Positions 25,822-34,981 are shown, counted from the stretch's first letter. The stretch is 57,506 nt of DNA from DASVWH01 sp036389715 (GCA_036389715.1 DASVWH010000122.1:1-57506), one strand, 5' to 3'. Notes: a model not told the origin generated them from the sequence alone. Translations and numbers: made by a program.

Positions 25822-25954
25822 CGCGGGCGGGGACTCAAAGGGATGCGTCTAGACCAAGAAGAGCAACTCGCTGTGTTGCTGTCGGACGCGGAGATGGAAC
25901 GGGAGAGCCTCTGCCCTCTTTCGACGCGTCCAAAGCCTTTTAGTCAGCAGCCTT

Positions 25955-26110
25955 TTAGTCATCCTCCGCGTCCTCGTCATCATCTTCCTTTGCCGGGTCA
26001 TAAACTTCATAGCCGGTCGCGTCGTCGTAATAGTAGCTCCCCGGCTTGACCCCGCTTTCATCGCGCGACGGCTCGTCCTCTTCCGTTGTATCATCTTTCC
26101 GTTCGTCCAT
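25955..26110 (-). CDS. Small acidic Asp/Glu-rich protein
   Basis: 51 residues. The ATG (26110) has GGGGGAGA upstream. The product is strongly acidic at both ends with a Tyr-rich middle (GVKPGSYYYDDATGYEVYDP). The frame ends in DDDEDAEDD. The middle reads like a small folded or peptide-binding segment between two disordered acidic tails. I do not recognise a family. Its good ribosome site, high GC at third positions and compact placement between typA and the divergent amidotransferase gene support it as real. Its start lies 27 bases from the start of the divergent gene, so the two share a promoter region. The short direct repeat GCCTTTTAGTCA at the stop codon is duplicated just beyond it. Confidence 0.72.
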   Translation of the reverse strand: MDERKDDTTEEDEPSRDESGVKPGSYYYDDATGYEVYDPAKEDDDEDAEDD

Positions 26111-26136
26111 TTCGCTCTCCCCCAGAAGATTTCCGT

Positions 26137-27006
26137 ATGTGCCGTTTCATCACTTATTCGGGTGTGCCGTTGCTGTTGGCCGATCTTCTCTATCGCCCGG
26201 CCAATTCTCTCATCATGCAGAGCCATCATGCGCGCGAGAGGGCCGAGCCTTTGAACGGCGACGGGTTTGGCGTCGGCTGGTACGCGCCAGAGATTGACCC
26301 GACGCCCTGCGTGCAGCACTCCGTGACGCCCGCCTGGTCAAATCGCAACCTGCAAAATCTGGCGCTCAAGATGCGCGCCGCCTCTCTCTTTGCGCATGTG
26401 CGCGCCGCGTCTCCCGGCATGATCGTGGACGAAGCGAACGTCCACCCGTTCAGCTACGACCGCTTCATGTGGATGCACAACGGCGTCTCCGCGGGCTTTC
26501 ACCAGATCAGGAGGCGTTTGCGCGACGGGCTCAAGGACGAATTCTATAACATGATTCAGGGCACGACGGACTCCGAGCACGCCTTCGCGCTCTTTCTCAA
26601 TAACCTGCGCACTCCCTTCGGCGAGACGAGCGCAGGGGAGATGCGCCGCGCGTTGATAGAGACCATCGCGCGCCTGAACCAGTTGACGCGGGAAGCCGAC
26701 ATCACGGACCCGTCTTTCTATAACTTCGCCGTCACGGACGGGCAGTCCACGGTCGTCTCGCGCTATTGTTCGGGCGCGGGCGTGGCCGGGGCTTCGCTCC
26801 ATTATTCGCGCGGCACTCATTTCGAGTGTCTGCCGGACGGACTCTGCGACATGCATCCGGTCGAAGGGGATCGCCCGGCGGCATCCGTCATCGTCGCCAG
26901 CGAGCGCCTGACCGACGACCCCGCAGACTGGACCGCCGTGCCCGATAATCACACGATCACTGTGCTGGCCGATTCACAGGTTCAAATAGAGCGGATAAAT
27001 TTATAG
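26137..27006 (+). CDS. Class II glutamine amidotransferase (YafJ/EgtC-like)
   Basis: 289 residues from the ATG at 26137, chosen because it places the catalytic Cys at position 2 (MCRFITYSG). Further Ntn-hydrolase features are GDGFGVGWY, ASLFAHVRAAS and HPFSYDRFMWMHNG. Such proteins hydrolyse glutamine or act as amidohydrolases on gamma-glutamyl compounds; EgtC members do so in ergothioneine synthesis. No ergothioneine genes are adjacent, so the substrate is unassigned. The next gene follows after 26 bases in the same direction. Confidence 0.92.
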   Translation: MCRFITYSGVPLLLADLLYRPANSLIMQSHHARERAEPLNGDGFGVGWYAPEIDPTPCVQHSVTPAWSNRNLQNLALKMRAASLFAHVRAASPGMIVDEANVHPFSYDRFMWMHNGVSAGFHQIRRRLRDGLKDEFYNMIQGTTDSEHAFALFLNNLRTPFGETSAGEMRRALIETIARLNQLTREADITDPSFYNFAVTDGQSTVVSRYCSGAGVAGASLHYSRGTHFECLPDGLCDMHPVEGDRPAASVIVASERLTDDPADWTAVPDNHTITVLADSQVQIERINL

Positions 27007-27032
27007 CGACATTCTCGTCCGGGGTTTTCAAC

Positions 27033-28916
27033 ATGAGGCAATATCCATCATTCGGATTCTCCACTCCCGCGCAGACGATAGGTCAACACATCTTCCTGCT
27101 CCTGCTCTTCGTCCTCATCTCGACGTGCGAGGCGAGCGCGGCCGCGCCCGGCTGGACCACAAAGCTCGACGGCACTGTCCGCTTTTATCAAACGACGGAG
27201 CTTGGCGTGCTCGTCGTCGGGACCGAGAAGTCGTTCTACGCCATTGACGGCGAGACGGGCGAGGTCATGTGGCGTCGCAAGAACGTCCGGCTCGACGGGA
27301 CGGATGTCGCGCCCGTTCCCGGCACGGACCTCGTCCTGCTCAGCTTCGAGAAGGGCGACCGCACGCGTGTCGAAGCCGCGGACCTCCTGACGGGCGATGC
27401 TCTCTGGCAGAGCGACAAGGTGCGCGGCGCAGTGATGCAGATGGCCGTTGACACGAACGCCAACCTGCTGGCCGCCGTCTTCGTCAAAGACATCAAGGGC
27501 CGCGCCCGCGAAGGCTTCAAGCGGCATCCGGTCGTGCACGTTTTCGACCTCGCAACCGGCGACGAGCTTTGGAAGTATGAGATCGAGAGCGAGGTCGAGC
27601 TGATGCCGCTTCGCTGGAGCAGCGACGGGGATGCCGAGACCGAATATGCGCTCGACAATTATCACCCGCCGATGTTTCTGGACGACAGGCTGTACCTCTT
27701 CTACGAGGGCGTCACTTCGATGGATGCGCGCAGCGGCCAGGAACGCCTCCGCGAGCGTTTTCGCGTCAACGAAGAGGGGCTCGCACTGACAGAGGCCGAC
27801 CCGGTCTATGACGAGCAGCTCATCTACACTTCGGGGCGCGGCCGTGTGCGCGCCGTCTCGCGCTTGAGCGGCAAGGAGGTCTGGGAGGCGAAAGACTTGG
27901 GCTTGACGCCGGAACTCGTGCTCTCCGAAAACGGCGTGCTTTACGTCAGAACGGGCGGCCAGTTCACACGGCTGCGCGACGGCGAGACGGTCGAGCGCGG
28001 CCCTTACGGCGTCAGCGCCATTGATGCCCGGACCGGAAAAACGCTCTGGCGCTACAAGGGGGCGGACCGCGGCATCACCAATATCACGCTGCCCGATGCC
28101 GCCACTGTCGCCATCGCCGACCGCGACGACCTGCTCTTCCTTGACGCCGCGAGCGGCAAGCGTCGCGCCAGGAGTTCGCACCGGATAGAGGACGCCGCGT
28201 TCGTCCTGGTCAACGAGCGCAGGCAGGCCGTGGTCGGCGGGCGCAACGAGCTGGCGGCCTTCGATTTGACGAGCGGCAGGAGCATCTGGCGCGCGCGGCA
28301 TAACCCGCCCGGACGCGGCTTCCTGCGCACGGTCGCGGTCATCGCCGCCCGCGCCGCCTCGCTCTACTTCCGCTACGGCAGCGCCGCCACGACCGCCTTT
28401 CGCGGCGTCCAACTGGCCCGCGCCGCCAGCAGCAGCCTGCGCTGGTCTGGCCTCGCCGCCCGCGTCTCGATGCCGAACCTGACGAGCCTCGCCACCAGCA
28501 GCGCGCGCGATTATGTGACGAGGCGGTTTGCTCCCTTCGGCGTTGCGGCGCGCGCCCGCCAGCTTTCGTCCGCACGCGTGCCTCGCGTGCCGCGTCCTGC
28601 ACCGCCCTCTAATAAGGAGATCGAAGAGCGTTTACTGGACCGCCTGGACCCGGCCAGCCAGCTGGATAAGCTCGCGCGCTTCTTCTGGCGTCGTGAGCGC
28701 CTGGCCGTCCTGCGCGGGATGTGGATGTATTTCTACACGGACCTCGAAGGGCGCGGCGGTAACGGCCTGGCCGGGGTCAACATCAATACGGGGCAGACGG
28801 AGCGCGCTCTGCGTTTGAGCGACCCGGACGAGCGTTTCATCGCGGACGAGACGACCGGCTTGCTCTATGTCTCGAAGGACAACCGCCTGCTGGCTTATCA
28901 GATCAACGGCGGTTGA
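27033..28916 (+). CDS. PQQ-like beta-propeller protein with an inserted low-complexity segment
   Basis: 627 residues. A hydrophobic N-terminal segment (about 20-40, ending EASAAAPGW) is a probable signal peptide, so the protein should be periplasmic. Repeats of the PQQ/YWTD type are visible (LLVVG..., AIDGETGEVMWRRK, DLLTGDALWQ, DLATGDELWKYE, RLSGKEVWEAK, DARTGKTLWRYKG, DLTSGRSIWRAR). Around residues 430-530 an Arg/Ala/Ser-rich stretch with little propeller character interrupts the fold before the last blade (DLEGRGGNGLAGVNINTGQTERAL). No PQQ-binding dehydrogenase residues were identified, so it is probably a BamB-like or binding scaffold rather than an enzyme. Confidence 0.85.
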   Translation: MRQYPSFGFSTPAQTIGQHIFLLLLFVLISTCEASAAAPGWTTKLDGTVRFYQTTELGVLVVGTEKSFYAIDGETGEVMWRRKNVRLDGTDVAPVPGTDLVLLSFEKGDRTRVEAADLLTGDALWQSDKVRGAVMQMAVDTNANLLAAVFVKDIKGRAREGFKRHPVVHVFDLATGDELWKYEIESEVELMPLRWSSDGDAETEYALDNYHPPMFLDDRLYLFYEGVTSMDARSGQERLRERFRVNEEGLALTEADPVYDEQLIYTSGRGRVRAVSRLSGKEVWEAKDLGLTPELVLSENGVLYVRTGGQFTRLRDGETVERGPYGVSAIDARTGKTLWRYKGADRGITNITLPDAATVAIADRDDLLFLDAASGKRRARSSHRIEDAAFVLVNERRQAVVGGRNELAAFDLTSGRSIWRARHNPPGRGFLRTVAVIAARAASLYFRYGSAATTAFRGVQLARAASSSLRWSGLAARVSMPNLTSLATSSARDYVTRRFAPFGVAARARQLSSARVPRVPRPAPPSNKEIEERLLDRLDPASQLDKLARFFWRRERLAVLRGMWMYFYTDLEGRGGNGLAGVNINTGQTERALRLSDPDERFIADETTGLLYVSKDNRLLAYQINGG

Positions 28917-28957
28917 CGCCGTCGCCTAGGCAGGGTCGGATAAGCGCCGTTTGAGCA

Positions 28958-29581
28958 TTGCGAATCAAGCTGCCAAAACTCTATCCAGTCACGGACGCGC
29001 GGCTCTCCGGCCTCTCGCACGCGGAGCAGGTCGAGCGCCTGGGTGCGGGCGGGGCCACGCTGGTTCAACTGCGCGAGAAGCATCTTTCGCCGCGCGACTT
29101 TTACACAGAGGCGGCAGAGGCCCTGCGTGTCGCTCGTGCGCGCGGCATCTCTCTCATCATCAACGACCGCGTTGACATAGCCCTCGCGCTCGGGGCTGAC
29201 GGCGTGCATCTCGGACAGGACGACCTTGCGCCCGATGCCGCCCGCAGTCTCCTCGGCGAGCGTGCCATCATCGGCCGCTCGACGCACACGGTCGAACAGG
29301 CGCTGGAAGCCTCGCGGCTGCCAATCGATTATTTAGCCATCGGACCTATCTTTCCCACCTCTTCAAAGGAGAATCCTGACCGGGTCGTCGGCCTGGACGG
29401 CCTGCGGCGTGTCCGCCAGGCGACCGGCAAGATACCGCTCGTCGCCATCGGCGGCATCAACGCTGAGAGTGCCCCGGAAGTGCTCGCCGCCGGGGCAGAC
29501 TCAGTCGCCGTTATCAGCTTATTGCTGGCCGTACCGGCCGAGATTGAAGAGCGCACGAGGCAAATCCTGGCCAGCCTTTAG
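28958..29581 (+). CDS. thiE: Thiamine-phosphate synthase
   Basis: 207 residues. It joins HMP pyrophosphate and the thiazole phosphate to give thiamine monophosphate. Family motifs are intact: TLVQLREKHLS, IINDRVDIALALGADGVHLGQDDL, IIGRSTHT, YLAIGPIFPTSSK and VAIGGINAES. The start is a TTG at 28958 that gives a normal-length N-terminus (MRIKLPKLYPVTD); the ribosome site is weak. No TPP riboswitch or other thi genes are seen nearby. It begins 41 bases after the propeller gene and may be co-transcribed with it. Confidence 0.94.
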   Translation: MRIKLPKLYPVTDARLSGLSHAEQVERLGAGGATLVQLREKHLSPRDFYTEAAEALRVARARGISLIINDRVDIALALGADGVHLGQDDLAPDAARSLLGERAIIGRSTHTVEQALEASRLPIDYLAIGPIFPTSSKENPDRVVGLDGLRRVRQATGKIPLVAIGGINAESAPEVLAAGADSVAVISLLLAVPAEIEERTRQILASL

Positions 29582-29783
29582 CCCGTAAACCCCGAAATTC
29601 GCCCGAAAAACGCGGGTGGCAACACTTTTTACTTGCGTTTGCTCGTGTTATACGCGACAATCGGGAGGTCGTTTGAGGCGGCGCAAGTTGCCGCATCTCT
29701 TCGGGAGCCTTTCGGGTATTTTCAGTTAACTCGCCCTGCACAGAACCTGTCCTGCTTGCTTCACCAACGGAGTGCCATCCAGC

Positions 29784-30965
29784 ATGAGCTTCTTTGATCT
29801 GCCGCCCATTATCGAGCGAATGCTGCTCGTGTCCGACAAAATCAGCGACTTGAACTTCTCCGTGGGCCAGCCGCCGCAGGTCGAGATCAACGGCAAGCTG
29901 ACGCCCGTGCAGCCGCTCGGCCTGCAAAAGCTGATGCCGTACCAGACCGAGGTCATCGCCATGACGCTGATGCACGGCAACCCGGAGGCCGCCGACCGCC
30001 TGGCGCACACGGGCACGGCGGACCTCAGCTACAGCCTGCCCTCGCGCACCCGTTTTCGCGTCAACATTTTTCAGCAGCGCGGCTCATACTCCATCGTCAT
30101 GCGCGTCATCCCGACCGAGATACCGACCGTAAGTTCGCTCAGCCTGCCAAAGCAACTGGGCGAGATAGCCGAGCTGCGCAACGGCATCGTCCTCCTGACG
30201 GGACCGACCGGCAGCGGCAAAAGCTCGACGCTGGCCGCCATCATAGACATCATCAACCAGACGAAGCATTACCACATCGTCACCATCGAAGACCCGATAG
30301 AATTCCTCCACAGCCATAAAAATTCGACCATCAACCAGCGCGAGGTCGGCTCCGACACGAAGGATTTTCCTTCGGCCCTGCGCGCCGCGCTGCGCCAGGC
30401 CCCGAAGGTCATTCTCATCGGCGAGATGCGCGACTTCGAGACGACCGAGATTGCGCTCGAAGCCGCCGAGACGGGCCACCTCGTGCTCTCGACGCTGCAC
30501 ACGATCGACGCCTCTAAGTCCATTGACCGCATCATCGGCCTCTATCCGAAGAACGAGGAGAAGGTGATTAGAACGCGGCTGGCCCAGACGTTTCGCTACA
30601 TCGTTTCGCAGCGCCTGATCCCGCGCGCCGACGGCCGCGGGCGCATTGCGGCGGTCGAAGTGCTCAAGTCCAGCCCGCGCACGCGCGAGTATATAGAAGA
30701 GGGCGAATCCGAGGGCAAGTCGCTGCTCGACGCGATGCGCGACGGAAAGCTCGACGGGATGCAGGATTTCGACACCGTCATCAAGGAGATGATCCAGCGC
30801 AAGGTAATATCGCTCGAAGACGGCCTCGCGTTTGCGACGAACCAGAACAACCTGCTGCTGGCACTCAAGGGTCTGTCGTCTTCCGAAGACTACATGCGCG
30901 AGGGCGACCGCTCGCCCGTCGGCGCTTTCCAGGATTACGGCTCAATGCTCAGCGCCATCGAGTAA
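29784..30965 (+). CDS. pilT: Twitching-motility retraction ATPase PilT
   Basis: 393 residues from the ATG at 29784 (a GTG twelve bases upstream is in frame). It depolymerises type IV pili by ATP hydrolysis at the inner membrane. Motifs are Walker A GPTGSGKSSTL, the Asp-box region HIVTIEDPIEFLHSH, Walker B VILIGEMRD and the His box GHLVLSTLHT. The family AIRNLIRE motif near the C-terminus is not obvious and the C-terminal part (LDAMRDGKLDGMQDFDTVI) differs, so PilU-like or PilT2-like membership is possible. It lies 8 kb from the PilN/O/P-like cluster, and is followed by a zinc-ribbon protein gene. Confidence 0.92.
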   Translation: MSFFDLPPIIERMLLVSDKISDLNFSVGQPPQVEINGKLTPVQPLGLQKLMPYQTEVIAMTLMHGNPEAADRLAHTGTADLSYSLPSRTRFRVNIFQQRGSYSIVMRVIPTEIPTVSSLSLPKQLGEIAELRNGIVLLTGPTGSGKSSTLAAIIDIINQTKHYHIVTIEDPIEFLHSHKNSTINQREVGSDTKDFPSALRAALRQAPKVILIGEMRDFETTEIALEAAETGHLVLSTLHTIDASKSIDRIIGLYPKNEEKVIRTRLAQTFRYIVSQRLIPRADGRGRIAAVEVLKSSPRTREYIEEGESEGKSLLDAMRDGKLDGMQDFDTVIKEMIQRKVISLEDGLAFATNQNNLLLALKGLSSSEDYMREGDRSPVGAFQDYGSMLSAIE

Positions 30966-31054
30966 GACGCCTGGCTCCGATTCTGCAAACCGTCACGGAG
31001 CGCGCGCTGCCAGGGTGGCGCTTCAAACTCTCTCTTAACCGGACGCACACGCCC

Positions 31055-31858
31055 ATGATTGTTATCTGTTCCCAATGCACGACGCGCCTTCAGCTCGACG
31101 ATGCGAAGATTCCTTCGCGCCCTTTTACAGTGCGCTGCCCGAAGTGCCAGAGCATTATTAACGGCCAGCCGCCGCAGGTAAGTAATAACGAACAGAGCGC
31201 GCTGGCGCTCGGCGAGACGCCCGCGCTCGGCAATTCCAGGTACAGGCAGGCGATGCCCGCTCCGGCCTTCAAATCCGAGGACGAGGCCGCAGACCGGGCG
31301 GACGCGCAAGCTCAGCCCGCGAGCGTCTCTGCGTCAGAGCCCGGCGACCTGGCCCGCATGCTCGTCGAATTGTTGCAGAAGGGCGTGCCCGTGGGCGAGA
31401 AGCAGACGGTCCGCGCCGGAAGGCTCGCCTGGGAGCGCCGCCGCGTGCTCATCTGCGTCGCCCCCGCACGCCGCGAGACGATTGCGCGCCTCCTGGTAGA
31501 CGAGGATTACCAGGTCTACGTCGCGGAAGACACTTCGCAGGCCATCGAGCGGATGCGCGAAGAGCAGATGGACATCATCATTCTCGAAACGGAGTTTGAC
31601 CCGGTCGAGCAGGGCGCGGCCTTCGTCACCAGCGAGATCAACACGCTGCGTCCGGCCAAGCGCCGTCGCCTCCTCTTCGTTCATCTCTCTCCGACGGCGC
31701 GCACCCTCGACGCGCACGCCGCCTTCGTCAGCAACGTCAACCTGGTCGTCAACTTCTCGGACGTGGAGAAACTGCCGCGCGCGCTCGAACGCACGATCAG
31801 GGATTTCAACGACCTCTATCACGACTTCAACACGGCGCTCAATATCGCTGCGCTCTAA
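31055..31858 (+). CDS. MJ0042-type zinc ribbon fused to a degenerate receiver domain
   Basis: 267 residues. Cys5, Cys8, Cys28 and Cys31 form an MJ0042-type zinc finger (CSQC...CPKC). A disordered Ala/Pro/Gln-rich linker runs to about 95. A short helix (about 98-113, GDLARMLVELLQKG) leads into a receiver-like domain at about 128-250. In it the acidic pair near the first strand is lost (VLICVAPARRET) and the phosphoacceptor position is Glu178 (MDIIILETEFDP), so it cannot be a normal phospho-receiver. It is 89 bases downstream of pilT and in the same direction, so a role in pilus control is plausible but unproved. Confidence 0.78.
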   Translation: MIVICSQCTTRLQLDDAKIPSRPFTVRCPKCQSIINGQPPQVSNNEQSALALGETPALGNSRYRQAMPAPAFKSEDEAADRADAQAQPASVSASEPGDLARMLVELLQKGVPVGEKQTVRAGRLAWERRRVLICVAPARRETIARLLVDEDYQVYVAEDTSQAIERMREEQMDIIILETEFDPVEQGAAFVTSEINTLRPAKRRRLLFVHLSPTARTLDAHAAFVSNVNLVVNFSDVEKLPRALERTIRDFNDLYHDFNTALNIAAL

Positions 31859-31937
31859 GCCAGACATCACGGCGCTCTGAATTTGAGACCGCGATGCTCC
31901 GAGGGGCCGCGCCGCCGAATCTTTAATCGGGTTGACC

Positions 31938-31990
31938 TGTGCCGGATGCCGCTAGTAATCTTAAGGCTGCATCCGGCACATACTTTTGTT
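31938..31990 (+). terminator. Hairpin, possible terminator
   Basis: TGTGCCGGATGC (31938-31949) pairs perfectly with GCATCCGGCACA (31969-31980), 19-base loop, then TACTTTTGTT. The T tract is interrupted, so it could instead be a regulatory stem before the PLP-enzyme gene. Confidence 0.55.
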
Positions 31991-32031
31991 AAGTCTCCAG
32001 ACTCCGGCCGGGGTTGCCGAGGAGCTTGCTG

Positions 32032-33270
32032 ATGGCTTCGGACGAACGTGGCACAGACGATTATCTTTCTCCTGCGACCATCGCCGTGCACGGCGGCGAG
32101 CGTGCCGCCCGGCAGCCCTTCGGCGCGGTCGTCGCGCCCGTCTTTCACTCTAGCATCTACACCTTCAAGAGCTTCGCGGAGATGCGCCGCTACGCGCACG
32201 GCGAGCTGCCCGAAGAGTTCTTCTATTCGCGCTACGGCAATCCGACGGTCGCGGAAGTCGAGCGAAAGATCGCGGAGCTGGAAGGCGCGGAAAATGCGGT
32301 TGTCACCTCTTCCGGGTCGGCCGCGACCTTCTGCGCGCTGGCCGCAATCTGCGAAGCCGACGACGAGATAATCGCTTCGGAGACGATCTACGGCGGCACG
32401 ATTCGCATTCTGACGGAGATGCTCGGGCGCTTTCAGGTCTCGGCGCGTTTCATCGGCATTGACGAGATCGGGCGGCTGCCGGAGTTGAGAGGCGAACGGA
32501 CGCGCGCCTTCTGGTTCGAGACGCCGACGAATCCTACGAACCGCCTCGTTGACCTGCGCCTGGCCGCGGAGGCCGCGCGCCGCGCTCGTATCTTCTCCAT
32601 CATAGACAACACTTTTGCCACCCCCATCCTGCAACGCCCGCTGGCCGCAGGGATTGATGCGGTCGTCCATAGCGCGACGAAGTACTTGGGCGGTCACACG
32701 GATTTGACGGCCGGGGCGGTGGCGGGCGGCAGGGACTACATCGCGCGCGTGCGGCGCGTCGCCGTCCTGACAGGCGCGACGCTCGACCCGGCCGCAGCCT
32801 ACCTGCTCGGGCGCGGCATCAAGACGCTGGACGTTCGCGTGCGCGCCTCCTGCGAGAACGCGCTGAAGGTGGCGCGCGCCCTGAGCGAGCATGAAGGCGT
32901 TGCGCGGGTCTATTATCCAGGGCTCGAAGACGACCCCGATCACCGGCTCGCGCAAAGACAGATGAGCGCCTTCGGCGGCGTCGTGACGATTGATCTCAAG
33001 GGCGGGGAGCCGGAGGCCGAACGGTTTCTCGACGCCCTGCGGATGATACGCTTCGCGCCGAGCCTGGGCGGGGTGGAGACCCTGGCCAGCTATCCGCTCT
33101 ATTCGTCGCACTACGGTTTCTCGGCCGATCAATTGAGCGCCGCCGGAGTCTCGGCCGCGACCGTGCGCTTCGCCATCGGCATCGAGTCCGCGGACGACAT
33201 CATCGCCGACATCAGGCAGGCGCTTGAAAGCATCAACGCGAGCGCGAAGGCTGCAAGGATGAAGGAATAA
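32032..33270 (+). CDS. Trans-sulfuration PLP enzyme (Cys/Met metabolism family)
   Basis: 412 residues from the ATG at 32032 (GAGGAG eight bases upstream). Fold-type I aminotransferase-like enzyme of the MetB/MetC/MetY/MGL family. Visible are SRYGNPTVAEVE, SSGSAATFCAL (PLP phosphate site), WFETPTNPTN, IIDNTFATPILQRP and the PLP lysine in HSATKYLGGH (Lys217), with the substrate-binding Arg region RFAIGIES at the end. The exact reaction (cystathionine gamma-synthase or lyase, homocysteine synthase, or methionine gamma-lyase) cannot be fixed from sequence. No other sulfur-metabolism gene adjoins it. Confidence 0.92.
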   Translation: MASDERGTDDYLSPATIAVHGGERAARQPFGAVVAPVFHSSIYTFKSFAEMRRYAHGELPEEFFYSRYGNPTVAEVERKIAELEGAENAVVTSSGSAATFCALAAICEADDEIIASETIYGGTIRILTEMLGRFQVSARFIGIDEIGRLPELRGERTRAFWFETPTNPTNRLVDLRLAAEAARRARIFSIIDNTFATPILQRPLAAGIDAVVHSATKYLGGHTDLTAGAVAGGRDYIARVRRVAVLTGATLDPAAAYLLGRGIKTLDVRVRASCENALKVARALSEHEGVARVYYPGLEDDPDHRLAQRQMSAFGGVVTIDLKGGEPEAERFLDALRMIRFAPSLGGVETLASYPLYSSHYGFSADQLSAAGVSAATVRFAIGIESADDIIADIRQALESINASAKAARMKE

Positions 33271-33375
33271 GGGAAGAAGATAAAGAGCGCAAAGGGAGGA
33301 AGGAAGCAGCGCCCGGCAACAGAGTGCTTCCTCTTCCCAGCACCCGCTCTGAATCTTTCACTCCTCCTCTTTATC

Positions 33376-34383
33376 ATGTTTGAGGCTAAGACGAGAGCAT
33401 CCGAGGACGAAAGGCGCGAGCCCGGGCCGGAGGCTCATGCTCACGCTGACCTGGCCCATCACAGCCACCAGCACGGGCGGGCCTCGCGCAGTCGCCGCCG
33501 CTTGAGAATCGTGCTCGGGCTGACGGCCGTCTACATGCTGGCGGAAGCGGCGGGCGGGTGGTGGACAGGCTCGCTCTCGCTGCTGGCGGATGCCGGGCAC
33601 ATGCTGACGGACGTGGCGGCGCTGGCGCTGGCGCTACTGGCCATCTGGTTCGGCTCGCGTCCGGCGACGCCGAGCAAGACGTTCGGCTATTACCGGCTGG
33701 AGATTCTCGCCGCCCTGATTAACGGCGTCGCGCTGGTCCTGATTTCGCTGCTGATCTTCTACGAGGCCTACCATCGCTGGGCGCACCCGCCGGAGGTCAA
33801 AGGCGGGGCGATGATTTTGATTGCCGCGGGCGGGCTCCTCATCAATCTGGTCTCTGCCTGGCTCCTGCACGGCGATCATCTCGAAGACTTGAACGTCCGC
33901 GGCGCATGGCTGCACATCATGGGAGACGCGCTGGGCTCTGTCGGCGCTATCCTGGCGGGCGTGCTGATGACCTTCTACGGCTGGTACGTGGCCGACCCGC
34001 TCTTTAGCGTCATCATCGGGCTGCTCATCGTCTACAGCTCCTGGCACTTGATTCGCGAATCAACCAACGTGCTGCTCGAAGGGACGCCCGCGCACATCAA
34101 TCTGGCGGCGGTCGAGGATGCGATTCGACAGACGGGCGGCGTGCGCAACGTCCATGACCTGCACGTCTGGACCATCACTTCGGGGCGCGAAGCCTTAAGC
34201 GCGCACGTCGTGCACGGCGTCAGCATCTCGCAGGCGGAACTCCTGAAGGAGCTGCGCAGCAAGCTCTACGACCGTTTCGGCGTAGACCACCTGACCATCC
34301 AGATGGAGACGCCGGACTTCGAAGATGAGACGTTCCATTTCTGTCATTCGGGGACGGCCTGTTTCCGGTCCGCAGAGGACTAA
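33376..34383 (+). CDS. CDF-family zinc/cobalt/cadmium exporter (CzcD-like)
   Basis: 335 residues. It should export divalent cations in exchange for protons or potassium across the inner membrane. The N-terminal His-rich segment (HAHADLAHHSHQH, about 21-33) is typical. Six transmembrane helices follow, with the metal-site motifs HMLTD in TM2 (His75/Asp79) and HIMGD in TM5. The C-terminal cytoplasmic ferredoxin-like domain (VHDLHVWTITSGREALSAHVV) is intact and the protein ends in a His/Cys-bearing tail (HFCHSGTACF). The metallothionein at 37504 points to the same physiological theme. Confidence 0.94.
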   Translation: MFEAKTRASEDERREPGPEAHAHADLAHHSHQHGRASRSRRRLRIVLGLTAVYMLAEAAGGWWTGSLSLLADAGHMLTDVAALALALLAIWFGSRPATPSKTFGYYRLEILAALINGVALVLISLLIFYEAYHRWAHPPEVKGGAMILIAAGGLLINLVSAWLLHGDHLEDLNVRGAWLHIMGDALGSVGAILAGVLMTFYGWYVADPLFSVIIGLLIVYSSWHLIRESTNVLLEGTPAHINLAAVEDAIRQTGGVRNVHDLHVWTITSGREALSAHVVHGVSISQAELLKELRSKLYDRFGVDHLTIQMETPDFEDETFHFCHSGTACFRSAED

Positions 34384-34420
34384 AGAGGGAAAGACAGGAG
34401 AGCTTTGAAGGCTGACCATT

Positions 34421-34981
34421 ATGTTTAGCTGCAAACTTGGTGACGACGCCGAGCTGCGCTTGATCGAAGAGCGGCACGCCGAAGAGTTAAACTCGCTGGT
34501 CGTGCAAAACCATGCTCACATCCGCGAGTGGTCTTCCTGGCTGAGGAACACTCACACGATGGAGGACACGCGCAGCTTCATCCGGCGCAATCTCAAGCAG
34601 TTTGCCGAGAACCAGGGATTCGAGATCGCCATCTGGCACGAGGGCAGGATGGCCGGGCAGATCGGCTATAACTATCTCTCCTGGGTTGACCGCAAGACGG
34701 AGCTGGGCTATTGGCTGGGCGCTGCCTTTCAGGGCAAGGGGCTCGTCACGCGTGCCTGCCGTGCGCTCGTCGCCCACGCCTTTGAGGAGTTCAACTTCAA
34801 CCGTGTGGAAATCCGCTGCGGGACGGAGAATAGACGCAGCCGCGCCGTCCCCGAAAGGCTGGGCTTTAAGCAGGAGGGAATCCTCAAGCAGGCCGAGTGG
34901 CTGCACGACCATTTCATTGACCTGGTGGTTTATCGAATGCTCGCCAGCGAATGGCGAACGGCCCCCGTCCAACCGGGCTAG
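34421..34981 (+). CDS. GNAT N-acetyltransferase, RimJ/RimL-like
   Basis: 186 residues. It resembles ribosomal-protein N-terminal acetyltransferases: an N-terminal strand LRLIEERHAEELNSLV, the acetyl-CoA-binding stretch GYWLGAAFQGKGLVTRACRALVAHAFEEFNFNRV with the Q/RxxGxG/A-like loop (QGKGLV), and RCGTENRRSRAVPERLGFKQEG, where Asn and Arg residues near the end match the family. The peptide or protein substrate is unknown. It starts 37 bases after the CDF gene. Confidence 0.88.
   Translation: MFSCKLGDDAELRLIEERHAEELNSLVVQNHAHIREWSSWLRNTHTMEDTRSFIRRNLKQFAENQGFEIAIWHEGRMAGQIGYNYLSWVDRKTELGYWLGAAFQGKGLVTRACRALVAHAFEEFNFNRVEIRCGTENRRSRAVPERLGFKQEGILKQAEWLHDHFIDLVVYRMLASEWRTAPVQPG

Noticed and set aside
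27048..28412. 454-codon frame antisense to the propeller protein
   Set aside because: Shadow frame; the sense frame has a signal peptide and clear repeats.
31867..33132. 421-codon frame antisense to the PLP enzyme
   Set aside because: Shadow frame; the sense frame carries all catalytic motifs.
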